This document shows, piece by piece, positions 56,740 through 64,000 of a stretch of 64,000 nt of DNA; position 1 is the first letter of the stretch, and every line of letters begins with the position of its first letter. Origin of the DNA: Prostheceraeus crozeri. Taxonomy: Eukaryota > Platyhelminthes > Polycladida > Euryleptidae. The DNA lies in NCBI GenBank assembly GCA_907163375.1, contig CAJQUW010006799.1:37011-101010 (forward strand), in the 5' to 3' direction. Made by a program: the position numbers and the translations under genes. Below the pieces are notes generated by a model. That model was not told the origin of the DNA. It did not search any database and saw only the letters and a program-made list of their open reading frames with translations.

Positions 56740-58067
56740 CTGCCTGACATAAAAAATGCTCCACTCAAATATATGAACTTTACTCCACTCACACTAAGAT
56801 AGCATTTTATATAAAACATTATATTTGAATAAATGGGAGACATTAGTACCGAGTATGTCCTCCCCGCACTGAAATGCAGCTTTAAAGTCTCATCGGCATC
56901 GAGTCGCAAAGATGATCAAGCCGTTCCTGATCCAGCAATGACCATTGATCGATGAGTCTCTCTGAAAGAGGTGTCAGTGTTGATGGCGAATGATCATATG
57001 CATCTCTCACTTTCCGACCAAGTTCATCCCAAGCATGTTCGATAGGAGACAGGTCGGGGGAGCGTGAAGGCCAATGGAGGATGCGAATTCCAGATCTCAC
57101 TATCGCTGTTGTTACACAATGAACTCTGTGTAGTCGAGCGTTGTCATCCTGGAATATGAGGTTGAGTTCATTTACCGTTGGGATGACGATTGGAGATATG
57201 ATATTCGATAAATATCGCTCTCCGTTCAAGTTCCCATTCACAATGACTGCGACAGTTCGACCTCCGTACCAGATACTGGCCCAGATCATCACGCTACCAC
57301 CACCATAGCGGTCATGCTCAGATATGCAGCAGGGTGAATACCTCTTACCAACCATTCGATGCACTCTAATGCGACCATCGTGAAAATCCAAAGTGAAACG
57401 GGATTCATCCGTCCACATCAATTGACGCCATTCCTCTGTGCTCCACGACAGATGCTGCTCACACCATTCCACACGCTTTCGCTTGTGTCCGAGACCTGCG
57501 GAGAAAAAAATTGGCAGTGAAACAATGTCATTGTGTGAAATTCTCGCATTACTTACTTAGAGGAATTCTTACAGCAGGTCGGTATGACCTCAGGCCCACT
57601 TCTGCTAGACGGCGATATTCTGTTCGTATACTGCATGCAATTCCTGCTACAGCTTTCCAGCTGATGGCCAGTCGAGGAACACTCTTAAAGCGATTGCGCT
57701 TTGCTGAGGTAACCAACTTCCTATCGGTAGCATTGTTTGTCAATCTCGGTCTCCCTGATCCTTTCCTTCTTTTAACATTTCCATCATTGTTCCATCGACT
57801 CCACCACCTGCTCACAGTGGAGTGTGACACACCCAACTTCTGTCCAACAACCCTGCAACTCTTTCCACATCGTAGCATTCCAACAGCCATTCCTTTTACA
57901 AACTCTGATTGAGACATTTTTGCTTCAAAATTTAGTCAGAAAGAATTGCTTGATAGTGATAAAAGGTCGAATTTGAAATGCATCAACTATGCCAAAGATA
58001 TCGACAATGGACAGCTGATTTATATTAGCATGACAAATTTGATGCATAGACATCCTGGTCAGTGCAG
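56740..58067 (-). mobile_element. Tc1/mariner element 2 (1.33 kb)
   Basis: The transposase occupies most of it. Candidate ends CTGCCTGAC (left) and, inverted, CTGCACTGAC (right), each next to TA as expected for this superfamily. The total length suits a Tc1 element. The terminal match is short, so the ends are tentative. Confidence 0.6.
56882..57917 (-). CDS. Tc1-type DD34E transposase with a predicted 61-nt intron
   Basis: Exon 1 is 57917-57557, exon 2 is 57495-56882. The intron 57556-57496 starts GTAAGTAATG and ends TTTTCTCCGCAG. The joined length is 975 nt, exactly 324 residues plus stop, and read-through without splicing meets a stop. Order: helix-turn-helix (GMLRCGKSCRVVGQKLGVSH, STVSRWWSRW), GSGRPR linker, then RIPLS joined to LGHKRKRVEWCEQHLSW, MWTDESRF (first Asp), LIFQDDNARLH (second Asp) and SPDLSPIEH (Glu), with 34 residues between the last two. 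Small introns at comparable places are known in worm Tc1. The whole frame is open after splicing, so the copy may be young. Confidence 0.85.
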
Positions 58068-58380
58068 TATGAAATAAATGTCTACTTCCATTGAGATTTT
58101 CTATACATGTATCAAGTGGATCGTTTTTAATGTCATAGAGTATACTTTAGTAAGGGAGAGAAATAAAACAAAACTGCATCAAACGGCTGCATACGAAAGC
58201 TAGCTATCAGACAACCTCATTAATTTTGTTAACTTAACATCGCACAAATATTCTGAAAAAATATATATATTTGAAAATTTTTATATCAGACACGACAAAA
58301 GAATTGTCATCACAACAATCCAACGAGACAAAAAAGCCAACAACAAAAGCGAAGTGAATTACTTTTGCCTCTAAGTGAAC

Positions 58381-58545
58381 ATGAAAGCACTCAATACAAT
58401 TCCTGAAACAGGATTAACTTACAGACAGTGTCATAACGAGCAAACGCTGACATTCAAAAAGGGTGGCAAAATCAACTTGGACGGTCCTGAATATTCCAGT
58501 TCCACTTGCGCAATTTATGCAAATTTGCAGCTGATCAAATGTTGA
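58381..58545 (+). CDS. Short unrecognised open frame (54 codons, doubtful)
   Basis: MKALNTIPETGLTYRQCHNE, then TLTFKKGGKINLDGPEYSSS, ending QLIKC. The composition looks coding-like, but no family is recognised and there is no splice context. A second such patch near 58630 reads IEKPDCVVDMGYHDNGTEAM. They may be remains of one decayed gene. Confidence 0.2.
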   Translation: MKALNTIPETGLTYRQCHNEQTLTFKKGGKINLDGPEYSSSTCAIYANLQLIKC

Positions 58546-61500
58546 TGACCGCTGTTGTCCATGTATAGCTATAGCCATAGAAATCCGATGATCTATGATA
58601 ATATAAGACTAGAACGGACGTGAAGGCCATGATTGAAAAACCAGACTGCGTCGTGGACATGGGCTATCATGACAACGGAACCGAAGCAATGGCGACTCCC
58701 AGTAGTTTATAGTATCGGCTCCTTGTCAGTGTATACTTTGTAAGAGATTCACGGTTCTGTTGAAATACAAAACCCTATTGATAAAATTACTCACAAAATA
58801 GTGCAATGACTGTTTTAGCAATTAATTCTTGACCATATTCATATGGGGTTGTTGTGGCCCCCGCAAAACAAAGCCGATACGACCACCTTCGCTTTTCGGA
58901 CTTTTGTTAAAGTTTGGCATTGTTTAAGCTGATCACCAAATTGCGTGCGCTCGGTTGACTGGAATGTCAAATTTATGACACAGTCTAAAAAGTGCTTATT
59001 CAGAATGTTTGAATTGGGCCGCTTTTGCCAGCATCTTGTAAGATAGCGCATCGAATTTCAATTTAAAAGCAGTCTTTAAAAAATGTCAGTCTATATGAAT
59101 CATATCATCATCATGTGCGCGTGTCATAGACATCGAATGGAATATTGCCAGTTTCTATGTTATGCAAATAATACTCAGTAGAATTTCAAATGCTGCTCTT
59201 AAAGGTAGTCAGTCAGCTTCGAGTTGTTGCCTATCATTTGAAATTCTTGAGCATCTGCAAGTCGTCGTCTTTCTTCATAATTACATTTGAAGCTATTTAA
59301 AATAAAAATGTAGAATGACATTTTGCAGATACTTTGAAAATGTCAAAGTTGCTCAAATCAATTTTTTGTACCGTTCACTACTCCACAAACTTCATAGTGA
59401 ATTCATCAATTTTGGCATCGAAAATACCAACCGACAAGGTGATCTGTAGCCAAAATTCCGTAAAATGATCGATATTTCAAAAATCGATCAAAATTAGTGA
59501 TTTAATAATTTCAATTGGATTTCTACTTTCAACACCTTTATACCTATGCCCAGACCATGGTACTTTTTATGGTATTGTTAATTTCTGTGGCCCAGACCTA
59601 ATTTTACAAGCTCTGGCAGCAGATGGAGGCTTAAAACAAATTCAAAAAATCAGCAGCAAAACTCTCTCAGTCAATATTATCGATACCTCTTTCGAAGTTT
59701 AGTTACCCGGTATCGATATCTATATAGGCCTAATTTTGACACTAAGGTTCTTGTATTATTTTCTAACACGAGATAAAAATATTCGAGTTCCATAGTTTTC
59801 ATTTAGATATGGTTATATTATTTCATCGCTCTAAGGCTGAGTTCTAGATTGCGCTGAGGCTGTCAAGGACTCATGAATATATAGGCCTACTGTAGGTAGT
59901 CATGACTCCTTATTACTGCAGATTGCTATAAACGTGTCACGGCATTTCCCTCATTTTCCATAGAAGGCGGCATAATGTAACTTTTTCACATTCCGAAAAT
60001 CGTCATCATTAATCCCTGCAATCAATCACTCTTAAAGCATCTTTTACTATGTTTATATGCTGTCTGTAATAGCCCGCAGTCAATTTTGATAACAATTTCT
60101 GCCAAATTGAACTGTCTAACGTAAGAAATTGAAGTCATTCACGGCTACATTGTGACAAATGGCATCATTTAGTGGCAGAATTTCACACTGGAATTCTGAA
60201 ACGAAGGATTCAAGACATCCTGTGCTTAAATATGCAGACACGTTTCAAATTGTATAGTTTGATTAAATGGGTGCATATAGCGAAGCGCTATGAAAAGCCA
60301 TGAAAAATATAGTAAAACGTAAGTGGTTCTATTATTGATATTATTACGAGTCGAAACACAAATGTACACGTTGTACTTGTGAAGGCCTCTACTGCATCGT
60401 TTTAATGTTGAATCCGATTTTGAAGTTCATCGTTACATGATTCATTTACAATGAGCGTCAAAAAATGGCATTAGGCTACATTTATCTCCATTATCATGCA
60501 ACTTTCAATGACAATGGAAACGGATCGAGAATCTGACAATCTGTTAATTGTCTTTAAGGACTCTGTCAAAAAATTTTATAATATAACGTTGATAACGTAG
60601 GCCCACATGTTGTTGAAAAATGGGATGATGTAGCGTAAGTGTTTTTCAGATGCTCAACAAATAGTAACAATTGATAAAGAGACTTTTTGCTATATTTTAA
60701 GATAATCTTCCATGGTCCTAGCTTTTTGAGAAATCCAGATAGAGAATATCGAGACAGAAAATTCTTACTCAAAATGATATCATTGATACCCCGGCTATGA
60801 GCATGCAAAGAAGAGGAGGTTATCACGACAATTCTTTTGAAACATCTCGATTTTCTTTGTACAATTCTAGATGCCAGTACTCATACTTTTGTTAATTGAC
60901 AAATGAAGCCTTATGTTGTCATTGGTTGACTTAGGAAGTCATTTGTTTCTTAAAATTGTCATTGTCAAGATTTACACGCATGTCGACGGAAGCTACATAA
61001 ATGTAGGTGTGCCATGACGTTAAGATTAACTTGCGATTAGTATCCAAACACTGATGAACTCAGATAAAAATTCTACAATAAGAGATTTTTTAACACAGAT
61101 GCCTACTATCGACGGGAAGGCAGCTTCTCGCATTCAGTGATCACATGACTGTCAGTTTATGATCACAATGCCAGAGCTCGATACCTATGCAATTGTGTTG
61201 ATTCTTAAACACATATGCCTCGTAGGTTTTGATAGAACGTAATTTTGCAGAGATTGTCTATCAAATCATTTTTGGAATAAATTGCAGGTATTGACTCTTC
61301 TTAATGATGAAGTACCGGCATTTCAATTTCAACAGATTCAGCCGTGATAGAGTTTTAAGAAAGTTATCTTCTTGTTCGATGATAAGAACACAACGGATGA
61401 TTCGGGAAATACTAGCTATCGGTATCGCTGCTATACCATAGAAGCGCCAATTCTGACAGCTTCAGTTGGACGGAATTCTTTCGCTGTGCAAGATTAACAA

Positions 61501-63190
61501 ATTTTTTCATGCATCTTGATTTGCGACTTACTAATTTGTATTTCTGAGCGTTTTTGCAGTAGCAGTTGTTTTCCCCCTGTTAATTAATACATTGATTGAT
61601 GCATTGATTGCATTGTATTGCTTAGAGGATATACTTCATACAGAGTAAAATCTTTTTAACTTAATGCACATGTAAGTTGACTTATTGGTTAGCGTATAAC
61701 GTTTTAAGCTAAATACCTTGATCATTGTTGAGGTTGGGCCTACTCATTGATTGTATAGCATAATTGCAATGTACTATAAATTCTGCGACTGCAACTACAC
61801 ATTTTACATCATCAATTTACCTGCCTTCTTTTCCAAATCTTTAAAGTCATGACGCGTCAATATGATGGTCCTAGAATACTATAGCTTGTTTATATACATG
61901 TAGATGATATCTAATAAATATACCATGATATCTGCAATTGGAATTGTGGATTGTGCATTGCGTGGATTGCATCAGAAAGAAATGTATTAAAGTGCATGCA
62001 GTACGATGCGCGGTCTAAGCTGCAGCAGTTACTATTTGTGTTTCTATCTATCAATGACACAGCAGAAAATCAGAAAGTTTAATAATAATTGGAAAATTAT
62101 GTCAATAGAATTTATCACAACTGACCCCTACTGATAATGGAGCCATCAACAATCTGCTGAAAGTGATTTTTTCGGAGCTTCTTGACTCGTTCTCAAAGTG
62201 AGATTTCAAAGTCTCGAATATACATGCATGTTAACCTAGAAGCATAGACCTACAGTCGCAGCGCACAGGTATCACTGTTGATCACCACCATAATGCTGTG
62301 GTACTTAGGACCTAAATGCACGGATCCATAAAAATGTTTAAGCCAAACATGAGTCTGAATGCAGTATTTGTCATGTATAGTGTAAACCGTACAAAACTGT
62401 CATGCCAAAAGCAAACCATAGAGCATTGTCAATAGATTCTCCCTATTCACAACAACGTTTGTGTACTGATTTGTCACAGTATAGTATAGTCACCATAGCT
62501 TGGGGCATGCTGCATACGACTTTAGGTTACCCAGTTACCAGGAAACATTTGTTCCGGTGTCCCGAAAATGTCCTCCGGTGCAGATACATGTCCCGGCTTT
62601 GCAGCATCTCAGTGCATGAGCTCTGTTTCAGTTCCATTTAGCTGGAGACAGCATACTAATGTCTGTCATAAAGATCTCTGTAGGTACCTACATTGCTATT
62701 GTCAGGAAAAATACAATCGGAATGAACTCGGAGTCATGATTCTAGACAGCGATAAAATGTAATGGTATTTTCTCAAGACCAACAATGCATGGCAGAAAAA
62801 TGCAGCATCAAAAATCAATTAATATATACCTCAGGGGATAACAACAGCCCAATAATAAAATAGTATAGAATTTATGATCACACAACAATAGTGGCAAAAA
62901 TACAGATAAATGCATATACACGCAAATATTATTAATCTAATGCATGGATGAATGTGAAGTGGGATACTGTTATTGTGCGCTAATGAAGCGGAGGTAAATA
63001 ATTGCTGAAATGATAAAGGAATAAAAACATCTAAATATTAAAAACAAAGATTCCATGATTGGCACATGGATTTGACGCTCAGGAGTGCTAAACAGGGTAT
63101 TCTTCATTTCGTTGCTTGTGTTAGAGGGATAATTTTCTCAAAAAATCTGGTCACCTTGCTTTAAAGTAATTGATATTACCGATTAACGTG
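58546..63190. other. Intergenic, nothing recognised
   Basis: AT-rich, with scattered short frames and TAGGCCTA-type motifs common throughout the window. 59546-59610 has a GCCCAGACC word twice. No gene, tRNA or clear element end is seen. Confidence 0.35.
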
Positions 63191-63327
63191 CTCTAGTAGT
63201 TGATCTATAGGAAGAGGCAAAATGTGTGATAATTATATAGGCCTACTAAGCCTATTCTAAGCACATTGAGTATGCTTAGCATATAAGTTTCACATTTTTA
63301 CGTCTTCCTATAGACCAGCTACCAGAG
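63191..63327. repeat. MITE, 137 bp with ~45-bp inverted ends
   Basis: CTCTAGTAGTTGATCTATAG, then GAAGAGGCAAAATGTG; the right side is the complement with several changes (CTCTGGTAGCTGGTCTATAG in inverse). Non-coding. Confidence 0.75.
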
Positions 63328-64000
63328 TCGGAGTCCAATCAACATTGTAAGAATCTGCATCCATAATGCTGCGCATGACCTGTGAGATTCTATGTGGGGC
63401 CTATTGCCTTGTTAGCTGTAATGCACGAATAGCGAATTGTTAGAACAACATCGTTTATCTTTATCGAATTATTACTGTCGAGTCTGTTTATGACAAAAAC
63501 GCTGGCAAAGACTGAAGAGACATGATGACATAAATTAAACAATTGATAGGGGCCATAGACATTCATTTCAATCACATTACGATTGACAATCAAAACACTT
63601 CTTTAGGTCTTTCATATCTCATTTACTGCTACACCTTTACACAATTCAGTATGCATGACTGATGTCTGAAAGCGCTGAACCCGACGGAAAGTTGTGTCAT
63701 CATTTTTCTTCTAGAATGTGTGGCACATGTAAAGCAATGTGTAGAAACGCTGTCAACTATTATAAAAAATAATCGTGCAGAGATATTGTTGAATTAATTT
63801 GCAAAGCAGCTAACAAATATATTGTCTTTAATCAAGACTTAGAGACAACTTATGAAAAATTCAAATTATTGATTTTTGATTATCAGTTAAAAGTTGATGT
63901 TGCTCATTTTTTAGCCATTGTCACGAAACTTCATTCTTTTCTGTGGCGAATGATCATATCAGTGAACAATTATTGCATTGATGACATCAATGTAATATAC
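63328..64000. other. Intergenic, nothing recognised
   Basis: AT-rich tail of the window, short frames only. Confidence 0.35.

Noticed and set aside
1-64000. CRISPR arrays, operons, bacterial-type genes
   Set aside because: None present. Introns, poly(A) signals and metazoan transposon families show eukaryotic nuclear DNA.

Overview
This is AT-rich animal nuclear DNA, sparse in host genes and dense in transposable elements. The evidence is spliced genes with GT-AG introns, an SLCO/OATP transporter end, a C2H2 zinc-finger gene, and a wide mix of Penelope-like elements, LINEs, Tc1, hAT, PIF/Harbinger and Crypton DNA transposons. Together these fit a metazoan, most likely a marine invertebrate. 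I cannot place it more precisely from sequence alone.

Host genes. (1) The last two exons of an SLCO (OATP) solute carrier lie at 102-166 and 2634-2959 on the + strand. (2) Two intronless, divergent type II pantothenate-kinase-like paralogues sit tail to tail: 8013-9170 (+) and 15931-17031 (-). Both have full reading frames, but their nucleotide-binding loops differ from those of known PanKs, and the first copy ends in a CaaX-type tetrapeptide. (3) An 11-finger C2H2 protein is predicted from a first coding exon at 38485-38587 and a zinc-finger exon at 55243-56294. The two match in phase and would be separated by a 16.7 kb intron.

Mobile elements by region. 3340-7230 is a LINE split by a Penelope-like element (13-bp target duplication, ~230-bp inverted terminal repeats) and by a 730-bp near-perfect foldback. 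20.9-26.1 kb holds several copies of one palindrome-forming repeat family with LINE fragments between them. 27.8-29.8 kb is a Tc1 element with an open transposase frame, holding a LINE tail. 30.2-33.4 kb holds a LINE fragment and two Penelope-like elements joined head to head. 34.2-36.1 kb is a PIF/Harbinger derivative. 39.8-46.1 kb, inside the zinc-finger intron, is a decayed Harbinger (transposase and Myb-like gene) invaded by two hAT elements with exact 8-bp target duplications and by another Penelope-like fragment. 47.2-50.6 kb holds a decayed and an open Crypton-type tyrosine-recombinase frame, each preceded by a ~100-bp hairpin of the same design. 56.7-58.1 kb is a second Tc1 element whose transposase has a predicted 61-nt intron. 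58.1-64 kb shows almost nothing recognisable.

The most interesting signals are the hairpin/Crypton pairing, the two diverged PanK-like genes, and a hammerhead-like motif shared by three different Penelope-like copies.
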